From Sphingopyxis sp. (GTDB lineage: Bacteria; Pseudomonadota; Alphaproteobacteria; Sphingomonadales; Sphingomonadaceae): a stretch of 40,023 nt of DNA. Positions 8,561-17,650 of the stretch are shown piece after piece. How positions within the stretch are numbered: position 1 is the first letter of the stretch; each line of letters begins with the position of its first letter. The stretch lies in contig NZ_JAIBES010000140.1 of the NCBI RefSeq assembly GCF_019459305.1, positions 1 to 40,023 on the forward strand, in the 5' to 3' direction. The position numbers and the translations under genes were made by a program. The notes beneath the pieces are model-generated. The model was not told the origin of the DNA and did no database searches. It was given only the letters and a program-made list of their open reading frames with translations.

Positions 8561-8761
8561 CGTCGGCTCCTCTCGCTCGCCTCACTGCTCGGGGCGACTC
8601 ACTTATTATCACATCAACATGTCACAAACGTCAATAGGCACCTTATTACGACAATAAATGACGTTCTTGGGGGTTGAATGCGAAATTGTTGACTGCATAT
8701 CTTTAATCGGGCACCTATATAGGGAATGGCGCGAATCACGTGACGCTATGGGAGAGGGATC
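8561..8761. promoter_or_regulatory. Divergent promoter region, dioxygenase/TonB receptor
   Basis: This AT-richer 200 bases separates the leftward dioxygenase run from the rightward receptor run. TTATT-ACGAC-AATAA at 8643-8657 is a small inverted repeat, and TTGACT followed 21 bases later by TATATA lies near 8690-8725. These could be an operator and a weak promoter. The GntR/FCD protein encoded just beyond the receptor is the obvious candidate regulator, but binding is inferred only from position. A GAGAGGG Shine-Dalgarno precedes the receptor ATG. Confidence 0.4.
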
Positions 8762-11068
8762 ATGACTACACGCAGGTATAAGGCTGCCCTTGTCTTAACT
8801 GGCTCGCTGCTGTCGTTCGGCTTTGCGGCGGGCGCTTTGGCACAAGACGCCCCTCCGGTCGGTTCCATCCCGGCACCGGACGCTCAAACCGAAACTGAAG
8901 AATCTCGCGACAGGACATCGGTTTTTGGCGAAATACTGGTAACCGCGCAGCGCCGAGAAGAGCGGCTTCAGGATGTGCCGGTTGCCATCACGGCGTTCAG
9001 CGGCGACATGATCGACAAGCTGGGTTTCGACAATGTTCTCGACGTCGCGACTCAGACACCGGGTTTCCAGGTCGGCGGACTCGGCGGGTCGAACAACTCG
9101 ATCACACCTTGGCTGAATATTCGCGGCATCCAGTTCACCGACACGACCTTTGTAAATGAATCGTCGGTCGGCCTTTATGTCGACGAAGTCTATATACCGT
9201 TTCCCGGTGCCGGGGTGCAGCAGTTGTTCGACGTCGAACGGATCGAGGTCCTGAAGGGCCCGCAGGGATCGCTGTTCGGACGCAATTCGTCGACCGGCCT
9301 CGTTCAGTTCGTGACGCGCAAACCGACCGACGAATTTGAGGGTCATGCGAGCTTGACCGTCGGCCAATATGGCAAGATCGGCGGCGAAGCCGCGATCAAC
9401 TTGCCCGCGGGCGAAGGGATACGCATTCGCCTGGCCGGCCAATATGCACATAATGACGGCTATCGGAAGAACCCCGAAACCGGAATAGATACGTTTGGCA
9501 AAGTCGACGCCTACGGGCTGCGCGGCACCGCGGCAATCGACCTGATGTCAAATCTGGAATTGACAGTTAGCGGGCATTACGCGCGAGGCGACAACATCTT
9601 TCCTGGTCGCGACCTGCGCGGCACCCGTGTACCCGGCAATACCGGCGTACGCTGTGCTGATCCGCGCGACGTATTCAACGGGCTGTGCTCGACACGAAAC
9701 AATTTCATCAACGACAGTGACAACCCCCGCATCACTTATTCGGTGTTGGACAATCCGGTCACCTATCGCAGCTATGGCGGTTACGCGAAGTTGGAACTGG
9801 TACTGGATGACGTCACGATTACCTCATTGACTGGCGCCGAAAACTGGAAGAGCTTTTTCCAGCAGGACACTGGCTTTGGCGCCCAAAGCTTCAACAATGT
9901 CACCTCCGACTTTCTCAACCGCACGCATTCCTTCAGCCAGGAACTGCGTGCGAACGGCAAGCGTGGCGACGTCAGCTGGGTACTTGGTGCCTATTACTAT
10001 CGCGACAATCGCTACAACCAGGGCAATGTCTTCGACTGGTATGCCGCGACGACACCCGGTGTGATCCCTTCCTCGGCGACGCAAGGTCGCGAAGGTCGGG
10101 TCAAAAGCAAGTCGGTCGCTGTATTCGCGCATGTCGAGGCCGAAATCATCGACAGGGTCACGCTGCTCGTCGGCGGCCGATATACCAGCGAGTCGCGCGA
10201 TTTGGTGCGGATGCGCTTCTATAACGGATGCCGCGTCGGCGGCACTTGCCCACTGGCGATCGATGGGTCGAATACCGCCGACTTCAAGAATTTCTCGGGC
10301 GACCTTACGCTACGCTGGAAGCCATCGGACGACGTCATGACCTATGTCAAATATGCGCGCGGCTTTAAATCCGGTGGATGGAACCCCTCTGCGCCGACGC
10401 TGTTCGCTGCGGGCCCAGCCGATCCGGAAATCGTCGACGAGTTCGAATTTGGGTTGAAGGCCGATCTGATCGATCGGCGCCTGCGCACCAATTTGGCGCT
10501 CTTCACCTATAATTTTGATGGTCTGCAATCGACCCTATCGCAAATCGTCAACGGCGTCGCGATCAACAATTTCGTCAACGCAGGCAGCGCGAAAATCAAG
10601 GGCGCCGAACTCGAAGCGGTGATCACCCCGTTTGACAATTTTGAACTGAGCCTCGGCGGCGCATATCTCGATACCGAAATAACCCGCGTTGCGACCGGCG
10701 GTCTGGGCATTCTGCCCGGCAATCGCCTTCCCAATGCACCGAAATGGACTGCGAATGGTGTCGCACGCTATGGCATCGAACTTGGTTCGCTCGGACGACT
10801 GACATTGCAGGGCGAATTTACCCACAAGAGCAGTGTCTTTTTCACCGTCGACAACGATCCCTACCGGACGATGACGCCGTACATGCTGTATAATGCGCGA
10901 TTGATTTTCGATTCCGCGGACGATGTCTATTCGGCGCAGTTGTCGATCGAGAATATCGCCAACAAGCGCTACGCGACTGGTGCCTTCCAGACCGCCGGGT
11001 TTGATTCCATGTATTTTGAGCCGGGACTGCCGCGTTGGGTCTCGTTCAAGGTATCGGCCAAGTTTTGA
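8762..11068 (+). CDS. TonB-dependent outer-membrane receptor
   Basis: A 768-aa TonB-dependent receptor for active uptake across the outer membrane. Residues 1-27 are a Sec signal peptide (LLSFGFAAGALA before QDA). A TonB-box-like EILVTAQRRE lies at about 57-66, and the plug domain follows with RIEVLKGPQGSLFGRNSSTG, the most conserved plug motif. A 22-strand barrel should occupy the rest, ending in the aromatic PRWVSFKVSAKF that fits a C-terminal Phe for BAM assembly. FNVTSDFLNRTHSFSQELRA and YVKYARGFKSGGWNPS are barrel motifs common in sphingomonad receptors for organic substrates. Its place beside CoA ligase, dehydrogenases and an MFS transporter suggests uptake of the catabolised compound rather than a siderophore; the ligand is not known. 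Confidence 0.95.
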   Translation: MTTRRYKAALVLTGSLLSFGFAAGALAQDAPPVGSIPAPDAQTETEESRDRTSVFGEILVTAQRREERLQDVPVAITAFSGDMIDKLGFDNVLDVATQTPGFQVGGLGGSNNSITPWLNIRGIQFTDTTFVNESSVGLYVDEVYIPFPGAGVQQLFDVERIEVLKGPQGSLFGRNSSTGLVQFVTRKPTDEFEGHASLTVGQYGKIGGEAAINLPAGEGIRIRLAGQYAHNDGYRKNPETGIDTFGKVDAYGLRGTAAIDLMSNLELTVSGHYARGDNIFPGRDLRGTRVPGNTGVRCADPRDVFNGLCSTRNNFINDSDNPRITYSVLDNPVTYRSYGGYAKLELVLDDVTITSLTGAENWKSFFQQDTGFGAQSFNNVTSDFLNRTHSFSQELRANGKRGDVSWVLGAYYYRDNRYNQGNVFDWYAATTPGVIPSSATQGREGRVKSKSVAVFAHVEAEIIDRVTLLVGGRYTSESRDLVRMRFYNGCRVGGTCPLAIDGSNTADFKNFSGDLTLRWKPSDDVMTYVKYARGFKSGGWNPSAPTLFAAGPADPEIVDEFEFGLKADLIDRRLRTNLALFTYNFDGLQSTLSQIVNGVAINNFVNAGSAKIKGAELEAVITPFDNFELSLGGAYLDTEITRVATGGLGILPGNRLPNAPKWTANGVARYGIELGSLGRLTLQGEFTHKSSVFFTVDNDPYRTMTPYMLYNARLIFDSADDVYSAQLSIENIANKRYATGAFQTAGFDSMYFEPGLPRWVSFKVSAKF

Positions 11069-11131
11069 AGGTGTTTGATGCTGCAATCGGATAGCCTATC
11101 TTTCGCTCTTCAGGATGACGAAGAGGAAGAG

Positions 11132-11899
11132 ATGAAAGAAGTTCCAGAAGCGCAGCGCGTGGAAACGGCGGTCGAGCGGGTCGCCAAAACGCTTCGTCAG
11201 CTTTCGATGGATGCCAGGCCGGGGGCATTCCTTGGTTCAGAACCTGAAATGATGGCGCAACTCGCATGTAGCCGGCCGACCTTCCGACAGGCGACGAAAC
11301 TTGTCGTTCAGGAACAATTGCTCGATGCCCGCCGCGGAACGCGCGGCGGGTTGTACGCTGCGCGACCGAATGCCAGCGCAGTGGCGCGCGTGGCCTCGAT
11401 TTACCTCAACACGCGCAATCTCTCGCAGACTGACTTGGTGCACGCGTTTCTGCCAAGCTCGTTGGAGGCCGCGCGGACAGCAGCTTTGTGCCGCGATCCG
11501 GACCTGCGCCGTCAGTTCGAGGGTTTTTGGAAACGCACGCAGGACCTGCCGGAATCGGTCAGCGATTTTTTTGCATTTGACCGTGAGTTTACGCGGTTGA
11601 TGTTTGCAATGTCTGGCAACCCGGTGCTCGAACTTATCTCGGAGATCATCTACGACTTCTCGCAGTCGTTCCTTCCCTACGGGATGTTTTGGCGCCACCG
11701 CGATCGCGCGCGCGAATATGCGCTGCACCGCCGCGACCTCGCAAAGGCGATCCTCGATGGCGATTCCGAAATCGCCCTGGTTCATTCGCGGCGTTGTCAG
11801 CGACTGATCGTTCAGTGGGCCGACGAAGATGCCGGGATCGACCCGCGCAACGAGCCCCATCCCGACGACGTATTTCAGGCGGACGAAGGCATCATTTGA
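11132..11899 (+). CDS. GntR family regulator with FCD-type effector domain
   Basis: A 255-aa transcription factor. The N-terminal winged helix includes PGAFLGSEPEMMAQLACSRP, TFRQATKLVVQEQLLDARRG and TRGGLYAARP, a FadR/GntR layout in which the wing ends in RGGLYAARP. The C-terminal all-helical part (residues about 85-230) resembles an FCD domain that senses organic acids or acyl-CoAs, with metal-ligand-like D/H residues near FDREFTRLMFAMSGN and VHSRRCQRLI. I prefer the ATG at 11132, which has GAGGA five bases upstream, over the ATG at 11078. The gene lies between receptor and transporter and is likely the local repressor of this catabolic locus, relieved by a pathway intermediate (inference). 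Confidence 0.85.
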   Translation: MKEVPEAQRVETAVERVAKTLRQLSMDARPGAFLGSEPEMMAQLACSRPTFRQATKLVVQEQLLDARRGTRGGLYAARPNASAVARVASIYLNTRNLSQTDLVHAFLPSSLEAARTAALCRDPDLRRQFEGFWKRTQDLPESVSDFFAFDREFTRLMFAMSGNPVLELISEIIYDFSQSFLPYGMFWRHRDRAREYALHRRDLAKAILDGDSEIALVHSRRCQRLIVQWADEDAGIDPRNEPHPDDVFQADEGII

Positions 11900-11915
11900 T
11901 GGAGCGACCGGCGCC

Positions 11916-13256
11916 ATGATTGCAACCGAACAACGCGGCGTCGGAAAACTCGGTTGGATCACGTTGGCGATCCTGTCCTTTGCTTATGCAGTGGCGATGA
12001 TCGACCGTATTATCCTTACGCTGCTGGTCGAACCGATCAAACGCGATCTCCAGATCAATGATACCCAGTTCGGCCTGTTGCAGGGGTTCGCATTTGCCGC
12101 GTTCTACGCCATCGCTGGCCTGCCGCTCGCGCGAATTGCCGACAACAGATCGCGCAAGCGGCTTATTGCATGGGGGATCGCGGTATGGAGCTTGATGACT
12201 GGGCTATGCGCGCTGGCCTGGTCCTATTGGCAGTTGGTTTTGTGCCGGATCGGCGTGGGAGTCGGCGAAGCGGCGCTGACGCCGGCCGCAATCTCGATGC
12301 TGTCGGACCTGTTTCCCCGGAGCAAGCGGACGCGCGCGATTGCAATCTACGCGTCGGGCGGTACGATTGGATCGGGGCTCGCCTATGTCGTCGGCGGCGC
12401 AATCTTGCAATATTTCCCCAGCGAATCGACGCTCGTGTTGCCGATTATCGGTGACATACGGGGATGGCAGCTCATCTTCCTGATCTTGGGTTTCCCCGGG
12501 CTGCTGCTCGCAGCAGTCGTCGCGCTGGTGTTGCGCGAACCGGTGCGTCTGAACCCGAAGACGACTGTAAAAACCAAGATCTCCGCCGACCTGATCCCGT
12601 TCCTTAGCGTAAATCGCGGCCTTGTTGGCTGCATGCTGGGGGGCTTCTCCCTCCTCTATGTCGTCACTTACGGCTATCTCGCATGGACTCCGGCGCTGTT
12701 CATTCGCACCCATCAGGTCGACACGGCAACCGTGGGGCTGCTACTTGGCGCCGCCAATATGATTGCGGGGGTCAGCGGCAACATCCTCGGCGGCTGGACA
12801 TGCGATCGCTGGATCTCGCGCGGTTCACGGGACGCGGAAATTCGCATCGGGCTCGTGTCGGCGGCCATCCTGCTGCCACTGTGCATCGCGGTGCCCCTGG
12901 TCTCTGATGTCCAGATCGCGCTGGGACTGCTTGCTACGCTGATTTTCGTGTCGCATTTCTGGACCTCGTCGGCGACGGCTTCGATCCAGGCGGTCACCCC
13001 GCCACACCTTCGCGGTCAGCTGACGTCTATCTACATCTTGTGCACCAATCTGGTCGGCTTCGGTCTCGGGCCGGTGGTGGTCGGCGCGGTGACCGATCAC
13101 GTGTTTGGCACGCCCGAGGCGGTCGGCCTTTCGATGGTCGTCGTCGCTGGCGGGGTGATACCCTTCGTGCTCGTGCTTCTCTTCATTCTCCGCCGGAAAT
13201 TCGAAGCAGCCATGCGCCTCGCCGAACCTGCGCCCTTTTCCCCCAACGCCGAATAG
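11916..13256 (+). CDS. MFS transporter
   Basis: A 446-aa inner-membrane major facilitator with about 12 hydrophobic spans. The loop 2-3 motif A is ARIADNRSRKRLIAWG. The TM4 region RIGVGVGEAALTPAAISML resembles anion:cation symporters and sphingomonad Spinster-like permeases. I chose the ATG at 11916, which gives MIATEQRGVGKLGWITLAI. An upstream in-frame extension would overlap the regulator gene and add a non-membrane, Arg-rich stretch unlike the family. GGAGCGA precedes the start by about 9 bases. It probably carries the compound admitted by the TonB receptor across the inner membrane; an export role is the alternative. Confidence 0.9.
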   Translation: MIATEQRGVGKLGWITLAILSFAYAVAMIDRIILTLLVEPIKRDLQINDTQFGLLQGFAFAAFYAIAGLPLARIADNRSRKRLIAWGIAVWSLMTGLCALAWSYWQLVLCRIGVGVGEAALTPAAISMLSDLFPRSKRTRAIAIYASGGTIGSGLAYVVGGAILQYFPSESTLVLPIIGDIRGWQLIFLILGFPGLLLAAVVALVLREPVRLNPKTTVKTKISADLIPFLSVNRGLVGCMLGGFSLLYVVTYGYLAWTPALFIRTHQVDTATVGLLLGAANMIAGVSGNILGGWTCDRWISRGSRDAEIRIGLVSAAILLPLCIAVPLVSDVQIALGLLATLIFVSHFWTSSATASIQAVTPPHLRGQLTSIYILCTNLVGFGLGPVVVGAVTDHVFGTPEAVGLSMVVVAGGVIPFVLVLLFILRRKFEAAMRLAEPAPFSPNAE

Positions 13257-13267
13257 GAACCAACCCC

Positions 13268-14422
13268 ATGGATTTTGCCTGGAGAAGCTCTGACGACGCG
13301 TTCCGCCAGCGGTTACGCGACTTCCTCGAGGGTGCCCTGCCGGCGCGGTGGCATGCTGATTATGCCTTGAAAGGGCCGGGATCGCACAAGATGATGCAGT
13401 TCGCGAAAAGTTTCGTGCCCAAAATGGCCGATGCCGGCCTTTTGACGCGTCATTGGCCGAAAGCTTTCGGCGGTGAAGAGAGTTCTCCTTGGGAACATAT
13501 CATTTTGTCCGAGGAACTCTATTCGTGCGGCGAACCGCGCAGCTCTGCCTATATGGCTACGAATTTTATCGGCCCCGCGATTATGCGTTTCGGTACGCCC
13601 GAACAGAAAGAGCATCATCTTGGCGCCATCGCCCGCGGCGATGTTTTCTGGTGTCAGGGCTTTTCAGAGCCCTCCGCTGGCTCCGACCTTGCGTCGCTCC
13701 GAACCATGGCAACCCCGGTAAATGGAGGCTATCTGATCAACGGGTCGAAGATTTGGACGTCATATGCCCATTCGGCTGATTATTGTTTTCTGCTCGCGCG
13801 TGTGGAAGGCGAAGCAGGTCACGCGGCGGGAATCACGGTCTTTATGCTCGACATGAAAACCGAAGGCATCCTCGTCCGACCAATTTCGTCGATTGCCGGT
13901 GAGGGCGACCTGCACGAGGTCTTTTTTACTGATGTCTTCGCGCCGCATAGCGCTCGGCTTGGCGAAGAGGGGCGTGGCTGGCAGATCGTACGCACTGCAC
14001 TGCACGGCGAGCGTGTCGGAGCGGCGCGCTATGAGTTTGCCAACCGTGCGCTTGCAAGGGCAATCGAGGTCCTGCGCGAACGCGATATGCTCCGCGATCC
14101 GCTCATCGCGCGCCGCGTTCTCGACGCGCAGGCGACGGTCGAGGCGACGCGCCTGCTCGTGTACAAGGTTATCGACATGCGGGTAAAAGACGTGCCGCCA
14201 ACCGCGGAGACTAGCATCGCGCGACATTTGATGATGCAGTCTGACCGCATCGTCGGTGCGCTCGTCCTCGACTATCTGCCCGATGCGGCAACTAGAGATG
14301 GTGATCCATTCCTTTTCATGATGATTGAGCATTCGCGTACAGCCGGCATTGCGGCGGGCGCCTCGGAGATCCAGTTAAACCTCATCTCGCGAGACATGCT
14401 CAACCTGCCCCGGGAGAAATAA
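13268..14422 (+). CDS. Acyl-CoA dehydrogenase, catalytic (alpha-type) subunit 2
   Basis: A 384-aa acyl-CoA dehydrogenase. The family signature WCQGFSEPSAGSDLASL occupies about 128-144. E248 in ALHGERVGAA sits at the isovaleryl/ChsE4-type catalytic position, whereas the MCAD position is Gly (AAGASEIQLNLIS). This is the FadE26/FadE28 pattern. It begins 11 bases after the MFS stop at an ATG reading MDFAWRSSDD, matching the usual family start. The next gene begins one base after its stop, so the two should be co-translated as subunits. Together with the 5320-6516/4205-5296 pair, this makes two heteromeric dehydrogenases in one locus, suggesting two successive rounds of side-chain oxidation. Confidence 0.9.
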   Translation: MDFAWRSSDDAFRQRLRDFLEGALPARWHADYALKGPGSHKMMQFAKSFVPKMADAGLLTRHWPKAFGGEESSPWEHIILSEELYSCGEPRSSAYMATNFIGPAIMRFGTPEQKEHHLGAIARGDVFWCQGFSEPSAGSDLASLRTMATPVNGGYLINGSKIWTSYAHSADYCFLLARVEGEAGHAAGITVFMLDMKTEGILVRPISSIAGEGDLHEVFFTDVFAPHSARLGEEGRGWQIVRTALHGERVGAARYEFANRALARAIEVLRERDMLRDPLIARRVLDAQATVEATRLLVYKVIDMRVKDVPPTAETSIARHLMMQSDRIVGALVLDYLPDAATRDGDPFLFMMIEHSRTAGIAAGASEIQLNLISRDMLNLPREK

Positions 14423-14423
14423 G

Positions 14424-15353
14424 TTGGATTTTGATCTCAACAGCGACCAGGCTGCGCTGATGGATGCCGTCGGCCAGCTGGTTAAGGCGTTCGACGACCC
14501 CTCAGTGGCGCTCAACGCCTTTTACGCAGGCGACGCGCGACTTGACCGCGAACTTATTGCCTCGGGTTTTCTGTCAGTCGCGCTCGAACCCGATTACGGC
14601 CCGCTCTGTGCCGCACTTGTAGTCGAGGAACTGGCGCGCCTCCCCGTAGCCGTAGAATGCATGGCGGCAGCGCTGCCTGCTCCGATGGCGCTGGGCAAAA
14701 GGATCGAGGGACCCGTCGCCATCGTCGATGATGCTCGCCGACCTGCGCGTTTTCTGCATGGCGCGGCTCACGCCTTTGTTCGCCAGGGTCGCGATTGGTT
14801 GCTATTTGATATCGCCGATCGCGAAACCTTGCCCGTCGACAGCTTCCTTGCCTTTCCAATGGCGAAATTTGTCGATCCGGCATCGCTGGCAGATGGGCAG
14901 AGGCTCTCCGCTGCCCAAGCAGCAGAATTCAACCGCTGGCGCCAGATCGGATTGTGTGCCGAAGCCTCTGGAGCCATGCAGGCGGCGATCGATTTTACAG
15001 TCGGTTATGTCACCGAGCGGCGTCAGTTCGGGCGGCCGCTGGGCGCTTTTCAGGCAATCCAGCACCGACTATCCGAACGAACGGTGCAAGCACATGGATC
15101 GCGCTGGCTGATGCGGCATGCGGCGTGGAACCGGACTTCGCGCGACGCAGCGATTGCAGCTTCCTTCACACTTCGCGCCATCCCCGATGTTGTCCATGAT
15201 TGCCACCAGTTCAACGGCGCACTCGGCGTAACAACCGAACATCCGCTTCACCTGTGGACCTATCGCCTTGTGCGCCTGCAGGGCGAGTTGACGGCCGCGC
15301 TCGCCGATGCCGGCGGCCCCGAACAGCTTTGGTCGGAAGAGCAAGCGGCATGA
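14424..15353 (+). CDS. Acyl-CoA dehydrogenase, short partner subunit
   Basis: A 309-aa protein with the C-terminal acyl-CoA dehydrogenase domain (TVGYVTERRQFGRPLGAFQAI at about 190-210) and an abbreviated N-terminal domain. Family members are normally 370-400 aa. Neither catalytic glutamate is present: the helix reads AEFNRWRQIGLCAEASGAM, and the terminal motif is GALGVTTEHPLHLWTYRLVR. It resembles the small, non-catalytic FadE27/FadE29 subunits. The start is a TTG at 14424, one base after the upstream stop, with GGGAGAA about six bases before; MDFDLNSDQAALM then matches the family start. A TTG start in a tightly coupled pair would tune subunit ratio. It overlaps the next gene by ATGA. Confidence 0.88.
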   Translation: MDFDLNSDQAALMDAVGQLVKAFDDPSVALNAFYAGDARLDRELIASGFLSVALEPDYGPLCAALVVEELARLPVAVECMAAALPAPMALGKRIEGPVAIVDDARRPARFLHGAAHAFVRQGRDWLLFDIADRETLPVDSFLAFPMAKFVDPASLADGQRLSAAQAAEFNRWRQIGLCAEASGAMQAAIDFTVGYVTERRQFGRPLGAFQAIQHRLSERTVQAHGSRWLMRHAAWNRTSRDAAIAASFTLRAIPDVVHDCHQFNGALGVTTEHPLHLWTYRLVRLQGELTAALADAGGPEQLWSEEQAA

Positions 15354-16150
15354 CCGGGGACGACAAATTCGACGGTCATGCCCGGATCGACGTCGAGGAC
15401 AGGATCATCACCGTCACGATGACGCGGCCGGACAAGCTCAACGCAATCAGCCCGGCGATTACCGCCGCCTTCTGGGAGGCGACGCGGCGACTTGCCGATG
15501 ATGACAGTCTGGGCTGCATGATCATCGCCGCTACCGGCCGCTACTTCACCGCGGGTATCGATCTCAAGGCGAGCGCGAAGCAGCGAACGGACGAGAGTGA
15601 CGCCATGAGTAGCCGGCCGGGCTGGCAATATCGCCGGGCCTATCGCGAGCATCACCTGCTTTACGACGAATTCGAAAATCTCGAGAAACCGATTGTTCTT
15701 GCGGCACAGGGGACCTGCTTGGGGGCAGGCCTGGAGATGGCGATGTCGTGCGATTTCCGCTTCTGCACGCCCACCGCCGAATGGGCGGTGCCCGAGATCC
15801 GGCTGGGGGTGTTACCCGGCAGCGGCGGGGCGAGCCGCCTTGCAAGGATTGTCGGTCCGGCATGGGCGAAGTATCTCGCGATGGCTGGCCGTCAGATTGA
15901 CGCCGAAAAAGCGCTGCGGATCGGCCTGATTCATGATATTTTTCCAGCGGAAACCTTTGCGGAAGACGTCCGCACCTTCTGTTTGGATCTTTGCGAACTA
16001 CCGGCGGAAGCTGTCGGGATGACCAAGACCGCGATCGACATCGCAGCCGATATCGCCGACCGATCGATTCAACGCCAAGTCGACAGACTTGTGAACACGA
16101 TTCTGGTCCATTCGGACGAGCACAAAGAGGCCTTGAACCGTTATCGCTAG
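15350..16150 (+). CDS. Enoyl-CoA hydratase/isomerase family protein
   Basis: A 266-aa crotonase-fold protein that should hydrate the enoyl-CoA made by the adjacent dehydrogenase. The oxyanion segments are GRYFTAGIDL (63-72) and GTCLGAGLEMAMSCD (121-135). Both hydratase glutamates, E129 and E149 (VPEIRLGVLPGSGG), are present, so hydration rather than pure isomerisation is likely. I chose the ATG at 15350, which overlaps the previous stop as ATGA and gives MTGDDKFDGHARIDVEDRII, the usual crotonase N-terminus. It ends the rightward run. No 3-hydroxyacyl-CoA dehydrogenase, thiolase or aldolase follows in this window, so the pathway must be completed by genes elsewhere. Confidence 0.9.
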   Translation: MTGDDKFDGHARIDVEDRIITVTMTRPDKLNAISPAITAAFWEATRRLADDDSLGCMIIAATGRYFTAGIDLKASAKQRTDESDAMSSRPGWQYRRAYREHHLLYDEFENLEKPIVLAAQGTCLGAGLEMAMSCDFRFCTPTAEWAVPEIRLGVLPGSGGASRLARIVGPAWAKYLAMAGRQIDAEKALRIGLIHDIFPAETFAEDVRTFCLDLCELPAEAVGMTKTAIDIAADIADRSIQRQVDRLVNTILVHSDEHKEALNRYR

Positions 16151-16415
16151 TTAGGGATCGAGCGTGGGCATTTGCGAAGAGGATTGTTGACTGTTGGTGT
16201 TCCGCCAGGTTCCAACTGATTTACGGAGCGCTGGCGTCTGAGAGTGCTCGCCAGACCCCGCCTTGGACCACGCGGGTCTAGAGTTTTTCGCTTTACTCAC
16301 ATCCGGTAGGCTGGTTGCGCCGGCTGAGTTTGCCAGCCGTATCGGGGGAATATTCCCGATCGCGCTCTGCGGTCGTACTGCGCTGTGCAGATTACACCGA
16401 TCCACTCTAGCTTCG

Positions 16416-16580
16416 ATAGCGCGATACCTGCAAAGCCGACCATCTCGCTCTCGACCACGCCCAGCGCGGTGCCCGCTTCGACGCCGGCGTCGACTGCGTC
16501 GCCCTCGACGTCGAAAACCCCCGCTGCAAGGAAATTGCCACACAAGACGACATGGCGCGTTCCCCTGAAACTTCGGACGC
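16416..16580 (-). pseudogene. Gamma-glutamyltransferase N-terminal fragment
   Basis: The reverse strand reads VRSFRGTRHVVLCGNFLAAG, then GDAVDAGVEAGTALGVVESE and MVGFAGIA. This matches the start of gamma-glutamyltransferase-type Ntn hydrolases, where a bypassed HPLAA..GGNAVDA..A..LGVVEP pattern is diagnostic. Only about 55 residues remain; similarity is lost on both sides, and the nucleophile region is absent. It is a decayed fragment with no expected activity. I am moderately sure of the family from the GDAVDA-LGVVE spacing. Confidence 0.6.
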
Positions 16581-16904
16581 GATAGGCCCGCCTAGCGGGG
16601 GTGCCGGCCAAAAATCAGATAGAGAGGGCGCCGCGATGCGGTTGAGCACCTCGGCAGCAGTCAAATTATCAATTCGCCGCACTGGATGAACGCACTATCG
16701 AATTTCGCAATTTATCCCAAATAAGAGTTCTGCAGCTCACGAAAATTGGGCGCTGAAGGGCGGTAAATACGCGAGGAAATCCTATAAAATATAAGTTTTT
16801 CAATCATCTAGAAATTTTGTAATCAACCTGCCGCCCCAGACAGCCGGTGTTTATGATCACATTTCAGCAACTTACATCGAAATTATTTTCGATAACTGAC
16901 AGTC
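16581..16904. other. Non-coding, AT-richer junction stretch
   Basis: No gene is supported here. From about 16690 the composition turns clearly more AT-rich than the flanks, which suggests foreign or decayed DNA. TGACAGTCG occurs twice in direct orientation near 16897-16918, just where similarity to the AidB-like pseudogene begins. It may mark an old recombination or insertion junction. Confidence 0.4.
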
Positions 16905-17650
16905 GAATTGACAGTCGTGGACGTTCGCTTGAGCGCGATCCGGCATGTCGAGAAGAGCGGCGTCTCGATTGCTTTCACCGCGACCGAAAAACAGGGCGGC
17001 TCGGACATTCGCCGCAACATGACCAAGGCGAAGCCCGTGGGGCGGCCGGGGCCCGGCCGCGAATATATCCTGACCGGCCATAAATGGTTCTGCTCGGCGG
17101 CGGGGGCGGACATCATCTTCGTCATCGCCCAGACCGAGAAGGGACCCGGTTGTTTCCTCGTGCCGCGCCGGCTCCCCGACGGGACGCGCAACCCGATCTC
17201 GATCGAGCGGCTCAAGGACAAGCTTGGCAACAAGTCGAACGCCTAGACCGAGCTCGAATTCGAGAGCACGCACGGCTGGCTCGTGGGCGAGGAAGGGCGG
17301 GGCATTCCGGTCGTGATAGAATGCTCCACACCCGCTTCGACGTCTCGCTCGTGCCCGAGGGCATCATGCGCCTCGGCCTCGCCCATGCGACGCACCATGT
17401 CCGCAACCGATCGGCCTTCCAGAGGCGCCTCATCGACCAACCGCCGACGCGCAACGTGCTTTCCGATCTCACGCTTGAAAGCGAGGCGGCGACCGCGATG
17501 GTATTCCGCATCGCGCGCGCTTTCGATGCGTCGCGCGGCGATGAGGGTGAGCGGGTCTTCGGCCGGCTCGCGGTCGCGCTCTCCAAATACTGGCTGAACA
17601 GGTGGGTCGGACCCTTCATCCACGAGGCAATGGAAGTCCATGGCGGCGCC
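16905..17650 (+). pseudogene. AidB-like acyl-CoA dehydrogenase pseudogene
   Basis: Broken homologue of the AidB/DNA-alkylation-response branch of acyl-CoA dehydrogenases. Recognisable pieces in order are TEKQGGSDIRRN, TGHKWFCSAAGADIIFVIAQ, GPGCFLVPRRLPDGTRNP, RLKDKLGNKSNA, VGEEGRGIPVVIE, LHTRFDVSLVPEGIMRLGLA, LTLESEAATAMVFRIARAFD and KYWLNRWVGPFIHEAMEVHG. An in-frame TAG at 17244-17246 interrupts the family motif NKSNA-TELEFES. A one-base loss near 17319-17321 shifts the frame between VVIE and the following Met-Leu-His. The first 150 or so residues and the C-terminal end are missing, the latter replaced by an IS21-type end at about 17645. It is certainly non-functional. AidB is the best match, and a related isovaleryl-type protein is the alternative. 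Confidence 0.85.
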
